64,000 nucleotides of DNA from positions 434,001 through 498,000 of the forward strand of contig NC_012590.1 of the NCBI RefSeq assembly GCF_000022905.1, read 5' to 3'. Below the pieces are notes generated by a model that did no database searches, was not told the origin of the DNA, and was given only the letters and a program-made list of their open reading frames with translations. Below, piece after piece: positions 26,330 to 35,047 of the stretch; within the stretch, counting starts at the first letter, position 1, and every line of letters starts with the position of its first letter. The stretch comes from Corynebacterium aurimucosum ATCC 700975. GTDB lineage: Bacteria > Actinomycetota > Actinomycetes > Mycobacteriales > Mycobacteriaceae. Both the position numbers and the translations under genes were made by a program.

Positions 26330-26641
26330 TTAACTTTTCAGGTCGAGTTCGGATGCGAAAAAGCTGAGGCGGCTTTCAACAACTCGTTGGTGTCGCGCAG
26401 CTCGTGATTTTCTCGACGCAACCTTGCGTTTTTCTGCAGCAAGGTCTTCGGGCATTGATTCCACAACACGTCCTTCGCGACGAGCGGCCTGCGTCCATTG
26501 CCTCGCTGTGTGCCACGAGACGCCCAGCTTTGGTGCCACGATCTTGCAGGCTGCCTGCATGGAAATGTTCTCCGTCAGGATGCGGTCTTCCGCGAGGCGG
26601 ACCACTCGGTCCTTCGCATCCTGATTAAACTTCGTTGGCAT
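26330..26641 (-). pseudogene. IS3 element B orfA with two compensating indels
   Basis: The 103-residue frame begins as a normal orfA (KFNQDAKDRVVRLAEDRIL, LGVSWHTARQW). Between EDLAAE and FFASELD it reads KRKVASRKSRAARHQRVVESRLS instead of the expected leucine-zipper sequence. Dropping one A at 26429-26433 (T5 on the plus strand) and adding one T at 26358-26362 restores NARLRRENHELRDTNELLKAASA. The two indels cancel and keep the frame open but destroy the coiled coil. Confidence 0.75.
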
Positions 26642-26717
26642 GTTCCAAATTTTCCTATCTACTCAAACGGAACAAAACCTGAGGCACCTCATCTTAACAG
26701 GGACAGCAATAAGCCAT

Positions 26718-26831
26718 ACCGAAGCCAGCGACTAGTTCCACTGTCCTTTCGGGCGGCGGGAACGGGCATAAACATAGCCCGCCCACTCGGGCGGACAGGC
26801 TATGAATCTTCGGTGCCCTGGGGTGGAACTA
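26718..26831. repeat. Interlocking inverted repeats
   Basis: CATAGCC (26773-26779) pairs with GGCTATG (26798-26804) around an inner CGCCC-ACTC-GGGCG stem. ACCGAAG (26718-26724) pairs with CTTCGGT (26808-26814), enclosing it. TAGTTCCAC (26733-26741) pairs with GTGGAACTA (26823-26831), crossing the previous stem. Such crossing pairs suggest a folded RNA or alternative structures. Confidence 0.5.
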
Positions 26832-26975
26832 CTAACAACGTAATGGGGCTAAATTCGCTGACAGGAAATGGCGCGCGGTAGGCGAGGGGCGCGGCGGTCG
26901 ATGGGGGTGCGTCGCGTGAGCGGCTCGGCTGTGATGTGTGTTGCGGCGAGTGCTGCAGAGGGCGCGCGGAACGTT

Positions 26976-27004
26976 TTGGCAAACGCGAGTCTCTATGGTT
27001 CAAT
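26976..27004 (+). promoter_or_regulatory. Candidate rplN promoter
   Basis: TTGGCA, 17-base spacer, TTCAAT. The only sigma-A-like pair in the gap before rplN; the -10 is imperfect. Confidence 0.35.
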
Positions 27005-27175
27005 ATTTAGGTTGCTTGCAGCCGGCCGGCGCAGGCGGTGCGTTTCCGAACCGTGTGCCCCGAGACCCATCGACAGTTGTTCGTTGAATAAGCCCTGCAA
27101 GTATCCATGTACATAGACCGCGTGTGTCAAGGACGGAAATCTTGGCGCACATTAATCCAGGTCAGGAGACCCATA

Positions 27176-27544
27176 GTGATTCAGCAAGAATCGCGTCTGC
27201 GCGTCGCCGACAACTCCGGTGCACGAGAGCTCCTCGTCATCCGCGTTCTCGGCGGCTCCGTTCGACGTTTTGCTGGCATTGGTGACATCGTCGTCGCCAC
27301 TGTCAAGGAAGCCATCCCGGGTGGCAACGTAAAGGAAGGCGACATCGTCAAGGCCGTCATCGTACGCGCCAAGAAGGAGACCCGTCGTCCGGACGGCTCC
27401 TACATCGCATTCGATGAAAACGCCGCAGTTATTCTCAAGGGTGACAACGAGCCGCGCGGTACCCGCATCTTCGGCCCGGTTGCTCGCGAACTTCGTGACA
27501 AGCGCTTCATGAAGATCGTTTCTCTCGCACCGGAGGTGATCTAG
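27176..27544 (+). CDS. rplN: Large-subunit ribosomal protein uL14
   Basis: A 122-residue ribosomal protein at the 50S/30S interface. It begins [16 protein letters not shown] and includes [15 protein letters not shown] and [10 protein letters not shown], all typical. The start is GTG with AGGAGA upstream; an in-frame start further upstream (27107) adds a non-homologous leader and is rejected. First gene of a short rplN-rplX-rplE unit whose usual upstream partner (rpsQ) is absent from the window, the glycan locus and insertion sequences lying there instead. Confidence 0.97.
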   Translation: MIQQESRLRVADNSGARELLVIRVLGGSVRRFAGIGDIVVATVKEAIPGGNVKEGDIVKAVIVRAKKETRRPDGSYIAFDENAAVILKGDNEPRGTRIFGPVARELRDKRFMKIVSLAPEVI

Positions 27545-27548
27545 TCTT

Positions 27549-27863
27549 ATGAAGATTCATAAGGGCGATATGGTGATCGTTATTTCGGGCCCGGACAAGG
27601 GCGCGAAGGGCAAGGTCATCGAGGCATACCCGAAGCGCGACAAGGTCCTCGTTGAGGGCGTCAACCGCGTTAAGAAGCACGTTGCTAACTCCGCTACCGA
27701 GCGTGGCGCCGAGTCCGGCGGAATCGTGACCCAGGAAGCTCCGATCCACGTGTCCAACGTTGCGATCGTTGACTCCGAGGGCAACCCGACCCGCGTGGGC
27801 TACCGTTTCGACGAAAACGGCAAGAAGGTCCGCATCGCACGTAGCAACGGGAAGGACATCTAA
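27549..27863 (+). CDS. rplX: Large-subunit ribosomal protein uL24
   Basis: A 104-residue assembly-initiator protein with an N-terminal KOW motif ([19 protein letters not shown]). Full length for actinobacteria. It starts 5 bases after rplN, with GGAGGTGAT at the rplN end as its ribosome-binding site. Confidence 0.97.
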   Translation: MKIHKGDMVIVISGPDKGAKGKVIEAYPKRDKVLVEGVNRVKKHVANSATERGAESGGIVTQEAPIHVSNVAIVDSEGNPTRVGYRFDENGKKVRIARSNGKDI

Positions 27864-27864
27864 A

Positions 27865-28416
27865 ATGAGCGAGAACTACACTCCGCGTCTGAAGACCCGC
27901 TACCGCGAGGAAATCAAGAAGGCTCTGAACGAAGAGTTCAAGTACGAGAACGTGATGCAGATTCCGGGCGTCACCAAGGTTGTCGTCAACATGGGTGTGG
28001 GCGACGCTGCCCGCGACTCCAAGATGATCAACGGCGCTCTCGAGGACCTTACCGCTATCACCGGCCAGAAGCCGCAGGTGCGTCGCGCTAAGAAGTCCAT
28101 CGCTAACTTCAAGCTCCGTGAGGGCATGCCCATCGGCGCACGCGTTACCCTGCGTGGCGACCGCATGTGGGAGTTCCTGGACCGCCTGCTGACCATCGCG
28201 CTGCCGCGTATTCGCGACTTCCGCGGTCTCTCCGACCAGCAGTTCGACGGCCACGGCAACTACACCTTCGGCCTCAGCGAGCAGACCATGTTCTACGAGA
28301 TCGACATCGACAAGGTGGACCGCCCGCGCGGTATGGACATCACCGTCGTCACCTCCGCTACCAACGACGAGGAAGGCCGCAAGCTCCTGCGCGAGCTCGG
28401 CTTCCCGTTCAAGTAA
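27865..28416 (+). CDS. rplE: Large-subunit ribosomal protein uL5
   Basis: A 183-residue 5S rRNA-binding protein ([30 protein letters not shown]). The start codon follows the rplX stop by one base; upstream in-frame codons belong to the rplX region in another frame. It ends the rplN unit before a strong terminator. rpsN, which usually follows rplE, is absent. Confidence 0.97.
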   Translation: MSENYTPRLKTRYREEIKKALNEEFKYENVMQIPGVTKVVVNMGVGDAARDSKMINGALEDLTAITGQKPQVRRAKKSIANFKLREGMPIGARVTLRGDRMWEFLDRLLTIALPRIRDFRGLSDQQFDGHGNYTFGLSEQTMFYEIDIDKVDRPRGMDITVVTSATNDEEGRKLLRELGFPFK

Positions 28417-28448
28417 GCGGCGACACTTTCTCTTTGAGATAGAGAACG

Positions 28449-28484
28449 ACCCCCGGTACTCCCTGCAAGGAGGCCGGGGGTTTC
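28449..28484 (+). terminator. Terminator after rplE
   Basis: ACCCCCGG ... CCGGGGGT stem (28449-28456 with 28474-28481) with an inner CTCC/GGAG pair, followed by TTTCG. Confidence 0.8.
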
Positions 28485-28548
28485 GCGCGTCCTGACACGG
28501 AGTACGATATCGGGTGCCTTAACGTTTCTCGAGCCAGTGAGGTACTGG

Positions 28549-29334
28549 ATGTCTCTCAACGAAGCCGCCGCCGTTGCGGTGAAGAAGAAGCTCACGCTTC
28601 TCGACGAATCCCTCGCCCGTTTCGCCGTGCGAGCTACCCTGGCGGGCGCGTACCTAGCCATCGGCACGGCATTCGCTGGCGTAGTGGGGATGGGTGTCGA
28701 AAAGCACGCGGCTGGCTTGGGCTCCTTGGTTTTCGCTGCGCTTTTCGGGCTCGGCCTGTTCGCCATTGTCATCTTGGGTGCTGATTTGGCCACCAGCAAC
28801 ATGATGTACATGGTCTACGGCGCGGTGAAGAAGCAGGTGGGGTGGGGAAAGGCGCTGTGGTTGCTCGTGGTGACCACGCTGTTTAACCTCGTCGGCGTAG
28901 TGATTTTTGCCGCCGCCATGTCGGTGTCCGCGAAGCTGGGAAACATGGACCCGGGTCACCTTATCGCCACGATGTCGGCGGGGAAGCTGGAGAAGACCCC
29001 GGGCGGTCTTTTCGTCGAGGCCGTCGTTGCCAACTTCGTGGTGAACATGGCGATCATCGGGGCGATGTCGGCCAAGGAGCTGGTGTCCAAATTCTTCGTC
29101 ATCGTTCCCATTATCGCGTGCTTTGTGGGCTTAAGCCTTGAGCACGTCATCGCGAACTTCTGTCTGATGTTGCTGACGGTCTTCTGTGCTAGCCCGCTGC
29201 CCGATGCCTTTAGCCTGGGCGCGGTGCTCACCAACTGGTCCATCGCGTGGATGGGAAACCTCATCGGCGGTGGCTTCCTCATGGGTGGGGTCTACGCGTG
29301 GCTTAACTCCGGCCCGGAAGCGTATCGCGACTAA
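28549..29334 (+). CDS. Formate/nitrite transporter family channel
   Basis: A 261-residue membrane protein of the FocA/NirC family: six helices, with family signatures LGADLATSNMMYMVYG and ANFVVNMAIIGAM. It passes formate, nitrite or a related small anion. The start at 28549 has GTGAGG six bases upstream; an in-frame GTG at 28537 overlaps that site. It is convergent with fdhD, overlapping its 3' end by 32 bases, which points to formate as the substrate. Confidence 0.88.
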   Translation: MSLNEAAAVAVKKKLTLLDESLARFAVRATLAGAYLAIGTAFAGVVGMGVEKHAAGLGSLVFAALFGLGLFAIVILGADLATSNMMYMVYGAVKKQVGWGKALWLLVVTTLFNLVGVVIFAAAMSVSAKLGNMDPGHLIATMSAGKLEKTPGGLFVEAVVANFVVNMAIIGAMSAKELVSKFFVIVPIIACFVGLSLEHVIANFCLMLLTVFCASPLPDAFSLGAVLTNWSIAWMGNLIGGGFLMGGVYAWLNSGPEAYRD

Positions 29335-30154
29335 GTTGACCCGAATAAAGGTTGAATCGGTCGCCGCGGGCAAAGCCGACGAGCGCCATGCCCGTCTCCC
29401 GGGCGGTTGTGACGGCTAGGGAGGAGGCTGCGGAGACCGCGACAAGCATGCCGAAGCCGGCCATCGCTGCTTTATTGACGAGTTCGAAGCTGGCGCGCGA
29501 GCTCATGACCAGAATGAGGTCACTGGCGGGCAGCTTTCCTTCCATGAGCAGGTTGCCGATGACCTTGTCGGCGGCGTTGTGCCGGCCTACGTCTTCGCGG
29601 ACGACGACGGGTTCGCCGTCGAGAGTGAACGCGCCTGCGGCGTGGATGCCCCCAGTCTTGCGGAACTGCTTCTGCTCCCGCTTGAGGGCCTCGGGCAGCT
29701 TGGCGACGACCCCCGGATCCACCGGCACCTGTGGAATCTCGTAGCGTGACTGCTTCATGAGTGCCTCGATGGAGGAGGTGCCACACACGCCGCAGGCGGA
29801 CGTGGTGGTGGTCAGACGCAGATCGGCGAGCGTGAGCGCGTGGGGGTTAGCCAGCTCCACGTCGAGCAGATTATAGGGATTGCGCCCATCCACCGAGGCG
29901 CCGGCGCAGTAGCGGGCCCCCCGGACGTCACTGACCTTCTCAATGTGTCCTTCGGAGTGGAGGAAACCATGTGCCAGCTCGACGTCGTGTCCCGGGGTGC
30001 GCATCGTCGTCGTTAGTGTTTGCCCGCCGACGCGGATCTCCAGCGGCTCCTCGCCGGCGACGGAATCGCCACGGGTATCGACTTGGGTGACGTGGCCGTT
30101 CTCATCGAGGCGCACCTTGGTCACAGCGAATGTGGCGTTGACGCGCCCGCTCAT
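29303..30154 (-). CDS. fdhD: Formate dehydrogenase accessory sulfurtransferase FdhD
   Basis: A 283-residue protein that moves sulfur to the molybdenum cofactor of formate dehydrogenase. The catalytic pair lies in SACGVCGTSS (Cys121, Cys124), followed by GGIHAAGAF and VREDVGRHNAADKV. Its ATG overlaps the upstream DUF6457 stop (ATGA, 30151-30154). The catalytic subunit gene fdhF is not in the window, although C. glutamicum has it next to fdhD in this part of the ribosomal region. Confidence 0.95.
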   Translation of the reverse strand: MSGRVNATFAVTKVRLDENGHVTQVDTRGDSVAGEEPLEIRVGGQTLTTTMRTPGHDVELAHGFLHSEGHIEKVSDVRGARYCAGASVDGRNPYNLLDVELANPHALTLADLRLTTTTSACGVCGTSSIEALMKQSRYEIPQVPVDPGVVAKLPEALKREQKQFRKTGGIHAAGAFTLDGEPVVVREDVGRHNAADKVIGNLLMEGKLPASDLILVMSSRASFELVNKAAMAGFGMLVAVSAASSLAVTTARETGMALVGFARGDRFNLYSGQLSRDTLPGRS

Positions 30155-30399
30155 CGGTTGAGGGCCTCCTTCAAGGTGGCAATGTGTGCGCGGGCCTCAT
30201 CGGTGTTCTTGGACGCGAGCCCCACCAGGTAAGCGGTTAGGGGAGCGGCGGGCCGGGACTGGGTATGCGCAACGTCTTTGGTCAGATCGAGAAGTTCTTT
30301 GATCAAAGCGGTGGCCTCCTCGGGAGAGGCGCCGATCAGCTCGGCAGCCTCCTTCAGCCACTGATGGGCGGTGCGGATCGGATCAGGTGTTTCGCTCAT
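30151..30399 (-). CDS. DUF6457 small protein, molybdenum-cofactor associated
   Basis: An 82-residue mostly helical cytoplasmic protein (HQWLKEAAELIGASPEE ... LTAYLVGLA). This small domain is commonly found beside or fused to molybdenum-cofactor enzymes; that assignment rests on recalled family context. It is coupled to fdhD by a 4-base overlap and starts the two-gene unit. Confidence 0.72.
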   Translation of the reverse strand: MSETPDPIRTAHQWLKEAAELIGASPEEATALIKELLDLTKDVAHTQSRPAAPLTAYLVGLASKNTDEARAHIATLKEALNR

Positions 30400-30710
30400 G
30401 GCTTCCTATGCTAACGCGTTTTGGAAAACTGCATGTCAGCGGGTAGAGTAATCCGACGGACTTGCATTTTTCCACTCCTGTGCCGCGAAAACAGTGCAGG
30501 AGGTGCGGAAACGTGCCAAGCCGGAAGAATTGAACACATCTACTTTGTTGTAGGCCCCTCGCCGTAGATAGCGGACCGTTGTCTGTATCAAAGGGTGGCG
30601 AGCGCCTCGTGGTATTGACCGCGGGGAGCGTGAGTAGCCCGAAATCACACGGAAAACGCTTTGGTGAGCTTTTGTGGGAACCGCAACGAGAAAGGTTAAA
30701 GGTCACTCAT
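30400..30710. other. Divergent intergenic region before rpsH
   Basis: About 310 bases without a credible gene. It holds the promoters of the DUF6457-fdhD unit and of rpsH. An imperfect stem (CCACTCCTG near 30470 with CAGGAGGTG near 30500) is the only clear structure. A weak AAAGG lies before the rpsH start. Confidence 0.5.
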
Positions 30711-31094
30711 ATGACTATGACTGATCCTATTGCCGACATGCTGTCGCGCGTGCGCAACGCATCTAATGCGCACCACGACGTCGTGTCGATGCCGACCTCC
30801 AAGCTCAAGGCGAACATCGCTGAGATCTTGAAGCAGGAAGGCTACATCGCTGACTACTCCGTCGAGGGCCACGAGCTGTCCCTCGAGCTTAAGTACAACA
30901 ACCGTGAGCGTTCCCTCTCGGGTCTGCGTCGCGTGTCTAAGCCGGGTCTGCGTGTGTACGCAAAGTCCACCGAACTGCCGCAGGTTCTGGGCGGCCTGGG
31001 CGTGGCTATCATTTCCACGTCTCAGGGTCTGCTTACCGACCGTCAGGCTCAGGAGAAGGGTGTAGGCGGAGAAGTTCTCGCCTACGTCTGGTAA
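30711..31094 (+). CDS. rpsH: Small-subunit ribosomal protein uS8
   Basis: A 127-residue 16S-binding protein ([24 protein letters not shown], ending [10 protein letters not shown]). Two starts are possible (30711 and 30717); both give full proteins. It opens the rpsH-rplF-rplR-rpsE-rpmD-rplO run. Confidence 0.97.
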   Translation: MTMTDPIADMLSRVRNASNAHHDVVSMPTSKLKANIAEILKQEGYIADYSVEGHELSLELKYNNRERSLSGLRRVSKPGLRVYAKSTELPQVLGGLGVAIISTSQGLLTDRQAQEKGVGGEVLAYVW

Positions 31095-31108
31095 GGGAGG
31101 ATTGACAC

Positions 31109-31645
31109 ATGTCTCGTATCGGTCTAGCACCTATCGCCGTCCCGAAGGGCGTCGACATCACCATCAATGGCCAGGTTGTCAACGTTAAGGGTGCCAAGGG
31201 CACCCTCGAGGTTGAGCTGCCGGAGCCGATCACCGCAGCCGTCGAGGATGACGAGATCAAGGTCTCCCGTCCGGATGACGACCGCAAGAACCGCGCCCTG
31301 CACGGTCTGGCCCGCTCCCTGGTCAACAACGCCGTTGTTGGCGTGACCGAGGGCTACACCAAGAAGATGGAAATCTTCGGTGTTGGTTACCGTGTCCAGC
31401 AGAAGGGTAAGGACCTGGAGTTCTCTCTGGGTTACTCCCACCCGATCCTCATCGAGGCTCCGGAGGGCATCACCTTCGCTGTGGATGGCGCAACCAAGCT
31501 CTCCGTATCTGGTATTGACAAGCAACTGGTTGGACAGGTCGCCGCGTACATCCGCCGCCTGCGTAAGGACGATCCTTACAAGGGCAAGGGTATTCGCTAC
31601 GACGGCGAGCAGGTCCGCCGCAAGGTCGGAAAGACGGGTAAGTAA
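31109..31645 (+). CDS. rplF: Large-subunit ribosomal protein uL6
   Basis: A 178-residue protein with the two-fold repeated uL6 domain ([14 protein letters not shown], ending [19 protein letters not shown]). It starts 14 bases after rpsH behind GGGAGG. Confidence 0.97.
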   Translation: MSRIGLAPIAVPKGVDITINGQVVNVKGAKGTLEVELPEPITAAVEDDEIKVSRPDDDRKNRALHGLARSLVNNAVVGVTEGYTKKMEIFGVGYRVQQKGKDLEFSLGYSHPILIEAPEGITFAVDGATKLSVSGIDKQLVGQVAAYIRRLRKDDPYKGKGIRYDGEQVRRKVGKTGK

Positions 31646-31648
31646 GCA

Positions 31649-32050
31649 ATGGCTAACACTGAAAACGCAAAGCGCACCCCGGTTGGCAAGGACATTTCCT
31701 CGCGTCGTCGTGAAGCACGCGCGCGCCGCCACTTCCGCATCCGTAAGACCCTCCGCGGCACCCCTGAGGCACCGCGTCTGGTCGTTCACCGCTCCTCCCG
31801 CCACATGCACGTTCAGGTCATCGACGACCTGGCCGGCCACACCCTGGTTGCCGCTTCCTCCATGGAAGCCGACGTGCGCGCACTCGAGGGCGATAAGAAG
31901 GCCAAGGCTGCCAAGGTAGGCCAGCTCATCGCTGAGCGCGCCAAGGCCGCTGGCATCGAGCAGGTCGTCTTCGACCGTGCAGGCTACAAGTACCACGGCC
32001 GCGTTGCTGCGCTGGCCGACGCCGCTCGCGAAGGTGGTCTGCAGTTCTAA
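31649..32050 (+). CDS. rplR: Large-subunit ribosomal protein uL18
   Basis: A 133-residue 5S rRNA-binding protein ([40 protein letters not shown]). It follows rplF after 3 bases. Confidence 0.97.
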   Translation: MANTENAKRTPVGKDISSRRREARARRHFRIRKTLRGTPEAPRLVVHRSSRHMHVQVIDDLAGHTLVAASSMEADVRALEGDKKAKAAKVGQLIAERAKAAGIEQVVFDRAGYKYHGRVAALADAAREGGLQF

Positions 32051-32090
32051 TGATTAAGGCATACGGAAACATCAACGGAAGGAACGCCTA

Positions 32091-32717
32091 ATGTCGGACC
32101 GTGAACAGCGTGACGGCGGACGCTCCGCCGAGAACAACAACGACCGCAAGGGTCGCAACAACGGCCGTCGTAACGACCGCCGCAACCACCAGGACAACGA
32201 GCGCGATAAGTACATCGAGCGCGTTGTGACCATCAACCGCGTCGCTAAGACCGTTAAGGGTGGCCGCAACATGTCCTTCACCGCTCTCGTCGTCGTCGGC
32301 GACGGCCAGGGCATGGTGGGCGTCGGCTACGGCAAGGCCAAGGAAGTCCCGGCCGCAATCCAGAAGGGTGCAGAAGAGGCTCGCAAGAACTTCTTCCGCG
32401 TCCCGATGATTGCTGGCACCATTACCCACCCGGTAGAGGGTCGCGACGCAGCTGGCATCGTGATGATGAAGCCGGCCGCTCCGGGTACCGGTGTCATCGC
32501 CGGCGGTGCTGCTCGTCCGGTGCTTGAGTGCGCTGGCGTGCAGGACATTCTGTCGAAGTCCCTGGGCTCCGACAACGCTCTCAACGTCGTCCGCGCTACC
32601 GTGGACGGCCTCAAGCAGCTGGTTCGCCCTGAGGAAGTTGCCGCACGTCGTGGCAAGTCCCTCGAGGAGGTCGCACCGGCCCAGATGCTGCGCAAGCGCG
32701 CAGGTCAGGAGGCATAA
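32091..32717 (+). CDS. rpsE: Small-subunit ribosomal protein uS5 with Arg/Asn-rich N-terminal extension
   Basis: A 208-residue protein. The conserved S5 domains start near residue 40 ([17 protein letters not shown]) and include [15 protein letters not shown]. Residues 1-40 form an Arg/Asn/Asp-rich disordered extension absent in E. coli. It starts 40 bases after rplR behind AAGGAA. Confidence 0.97.
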   Translation: MSDREQRDGGRSAENNNDRKGRNNGRRNDRRNHQDNERDKYIERVVTINRVAKTVKGGRNMSFTALVVVGDGQGMVGVGYGKAKEVPAAIQKGAEEARKNFFRVPMIAGTITHPVEGRDAAGIVMMKPAAPGTGVIAGGAARPVLECAGVQDILSKSLGSDNALNVVRATVDGLKQLVRPEEVAARRGKSLEEVAPAQMLRKRAGQEA

Positions 32718-32720
32718 GCA

Positions 32721-32906
32721 ATGGCTCTGAAGATTACTCAGGTAAAGGGCCTTGTGGGCACCAAGCCGAACCACCGCGCAAACATGGAGTCGCTTGGTCT
32801 CAAGCGCATCGGACACTCTGTTGTGAAGCAGGACACCCCGATCATCCGCGGTATGGTTCACAAGGTGCGTCACCTGGTCACCGTCGAAGAAGTGGCAGGG
32901 GAGTAA
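32721..32906 (+). CDS. rpmD: Large-subunit ribosomal protein uL30
   Basis: A 61-residue protein ([32 protein letters not shown]). Full length. Three bases after rpsE. Confidence 0.96.
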   Translation: MALKITQVKGLVGTKPNHRANMESLGLKRIGHSVVKQDTPIIRGMVHKVRHLVTVEEVAGE

Positions 32907-32909
32907 ACC

Positions 32910-33359
32910 ATGGCTGATATCATCAAGCTCCACGACCTGCGCCCGGCCGCAGGATCCAACAAGCCCAAGACCCGCGTCGGCCGCGGTGAGGCATCCAAGG
33001 GTAAGACCGCTGGTCGCGGTACCAAGGGCACCGGAGCTCGTAAGCAGGTACCAGCGGCTTTCGAGGGTGGCCAGATGCCGATCCACATGCGTCTGCCGAA
33101 GCTTAAGGGCTTCAAGAACCCGAACCACGTTGAGTACCAGGTAGTCAACGTTGCTGACCTCGCAGAGGCTTTCGCTAACGGTGGCGACGTCACCGTTGCG
33201 GACATCGTTGCTGCTGGCCTGGTTCGCAAGAACCAGCCGGTCAAGGTTCTGGGCAACGGTGAGATCAACGTTAAGTTGAACGTCACCGCTGACAAGTTCT
33301 CCAAGTCTGCTGTTGAGAAGATCGAGGCTGCTGGCGGCACCGCCACCGCAACCAAGTAA
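32910..33359 (+). CDS. rplO: Large-subunit ribosomal protein uL15
   Basis: A 149-residue protein with the basic Gly-rich N-terminus ([19 protein letters not shown]) that enters the 23S core. It ends the run before a strong terminator; secY, normally next, is displaced by the fatty-acid pair. Confidence 0.97.
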   Translation: MADIIKLHDLRPAAGSNKPKTRVGRGEASKGKTAGRGTKGTGARKQVPAAFEGGQMPIHMRLPKLKGFKNPNHVEYQVVNVADLAEAFANGGDVTVADIVAAGLVRKNQPVKVLGNGEINVKLNVTADKFSKSAVEKIEAAGGTATATK

Positions 33360-33386
33360 TTCTCTTACAGGCTCTGTGAGAGCCAT

Positions 33387-33430
33387 AGCCCTCCCGCGGC
33401 GCCACTTCCGAGTGGCCTCCGGGAGGGCTT
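33387..33430 (+). terminator. Terminator after rplO
   Basis: AGCCCTCCCG (33387-33396) pairs with CGGGAGGGCT (33420-33429), with an inner GCCACT-TCCG-AGTGGC stem. Confidence 0.85.
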
Positions 33431-33458
33431 ATGGCGTTTCGGAGCAAAGCCCGGGGCA

Positions 33459-33516
33459 CAAAAGGCATTAGTACCTTTTGAGGGGAACCTTATGGCGCGA
33501 AACTATGTGGCGCCAT
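33459..33516. repeat. Two short perfect inverted repeats in the rplO-reductase gap
   Basis: CAAAAGG (33459-33465) with CCTTTTG (33474-33480), and ATGGCGC (33492-33498) with GCGCCAT (33510-33516). They lie just past the 3' end of the minus-strand reductase gene and may terminate it. Confidence 0.45.
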
Positions 33517-33548
33517 GGCACTGTTGTCGAGGTGCAGTTGCGGGCCGG

Positions 33549-35030
33549 TTAAGCCTCGTTGACCGTCTTCTCGTAGAGGCCGGGGAAGCGGCCATCCGGA
33601 TCGGTGACGGCCTTGATGCGCTCCGGGAGGTTTCCGCCGTAGAGCTTGGCAAATTCTTCGGGGGAGTAGAATGCCTCCGAATACAACGATTTATGCCCGC
33701 CTAGCTCGCTCACCTTGTCTTCGATGACGCGATTGAAGGCGCCATTGCCCGGAGCAGAGGGGTCGACGTGATTGCCCTCCACGCCTGACCAAAAGCCCAC
33801 GTTGATCTACGTCTGGCCCGGGCGCAGGGGGTACAGCGGCCACGGAGCTGGGGAATCAGCGGCCAGCGTGCCCGCGTCAACGAGGTCTTCGACGCCCTCG
33901 CGCAGCCGAATCGGGCACAGCCACACTGGTTGGATGTCGGAGGCTTGGAAAAACCAATCCAAGAACTCCGGCAAATTGTCCGGTGTGACCTCGATGTCCT
34001 GCACCACGCGCTCGGCGCGGGGCAGGCCCTTCGGCTTCTTGATGAAGTTGTACTCCAGCTCGTATTTGCGGTCTAGGCGCACGAGCTTCCAGTAGAAGGA
34101 ACTGCGGCGCAGCTGCCGCGGCCACACCTTGCGCACGCGCGGATTCTGCGCCCCGAAAGCGCGCGAGCACCAGAACCAGTCCGTGTCCCAGCGCCAGATA
34201 TAGTCGCGCACCGTGAGGCGGTCGCGGCGGATCCCGCGGGCGTGCTGAAGGCTGCGGTAGAAGATCTTGTCGCGCGTGTAGTCGGAGGTCGGCCCCTCCT
34301 CATCCGTAAAACGGGCCATGACGAGGTATGACTCCTCCGGCGAGAAGACCACGCCATCCAGGCCGTGCACTTCGACATCGTCATAGGTGTGGGTGCGGGA
34401 GACGTCGTCAAGCGTGTGTGCCAAAGACTCGAAGTCGTGAAAGCGTACCTCCCGCAGCTCCACATAGGGTTTGACCGCGCGCAGCTCAATCTTCAGGCGC
34501 ACCGCATAGCCCAAGGAGCCATAGGAGTTGGGGAAGAGGCGGAAGAGATCGACGTTCTCCTCGCGCGAGCACGTGACAATATCCCCCGTGCCGGTCAGGA
34601 TGTCCATCTCCAGGACGGATTCATGCGGCAGTCCATCGCGGAAGCTCGTGGACTCCACTCCCATCCCCGTCACGGCGCCGCCCAGCGTAATGGTCTTGAG
34701 CTGTGGCACAACAAAGGGCATGAGGCCGTGCGGCAGGGTGGCGTCGACGAGGTCCTCGTAGGCGCACATGCCCTGAACCTCGGCGGTCTGTGCAATCGGG
34801 TCCACCTCAATGACACCGTTCAGGCCGGAGACGTCTAGCCCGGCTTGCTCACCGCTGCGCCCGCGGAAGAGGTTCGAGGTTTTCTTGGCCAAACGCACAC
34901 GCTTATCCTTCGGCACCGCGTGGAAGCTACGCAGGAGCTTATCGACGCCCTCCCGGTGCGCCTTCCAGCCCACCGGCGGAATCTCTACTGCGTCAACGCT
35001 GCGGTGATTGCGGATGAGATCGGTCAACAT
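33549..35030 (-). pseudogene. FAD-binding oxidoreductase (tuberculostearic-acid-type reductase) with in-frame TAG
   Basis: A 493-codon frame of the FAD/oxidase type. The FAD domain has the covalent-family features EVDPIAQTAEVQGMCAYEDLV and TLGGAVTGMGVES. It is interrupted once by TAG at 33809-33807, between PLRPGQT and INVGFWSGVEGNH; a TAC codon (Tyr) would restore it. The last 83-85 residues are in the same frame. Next to a Cfa-like methyltransferase it matches the mycobacterial BfaA-type reductase that saturates 10-methylene fatty acids. As written the protein ends at residue 407 and probably lacks the substrate-domain C-terminus. Confidence 0.8.
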
Positions 35031-35047
35031 AAAACTCCCTTAAGTCT

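Larger units (their letters stand above)
25379..26691 (-). mobile_element. IS3-family insertion sequence B (about 1,313 bp)
   Basis: Terminal inverted repeats TGAAGTGCCCCGGGTTTT (left) and TGAGGTGCCTCAGGTTTT (right, reverse complement at 26691-26674). No matching target duplication flanks it, so one junction has probably been rearranged. It carries orfA and orfB of a different IS3 subgroup from element A; both are damaged. Confidence 0.78.
26692..27175. other. Intergenic region between the insertion sequences and rplN
   Basis: No credible gene in 484 bases. The first part is rich in inverted repeats (26718-26831). The second part holds the rplN promoter candidate (TTGGCA 26976-26981, 17-base spacer, TTCAAT 26999-27004) and a ~170-base leader. 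The left part may be the surviving 3' end of the IS1249-type element; that is inference. Confidence 0.45.

Noticed and set aside
32088..33386. 432-codon minus-strand frame opposite rpsE-rplO
   Set aside because: Antisense of conserved ribosomal genes without homology.
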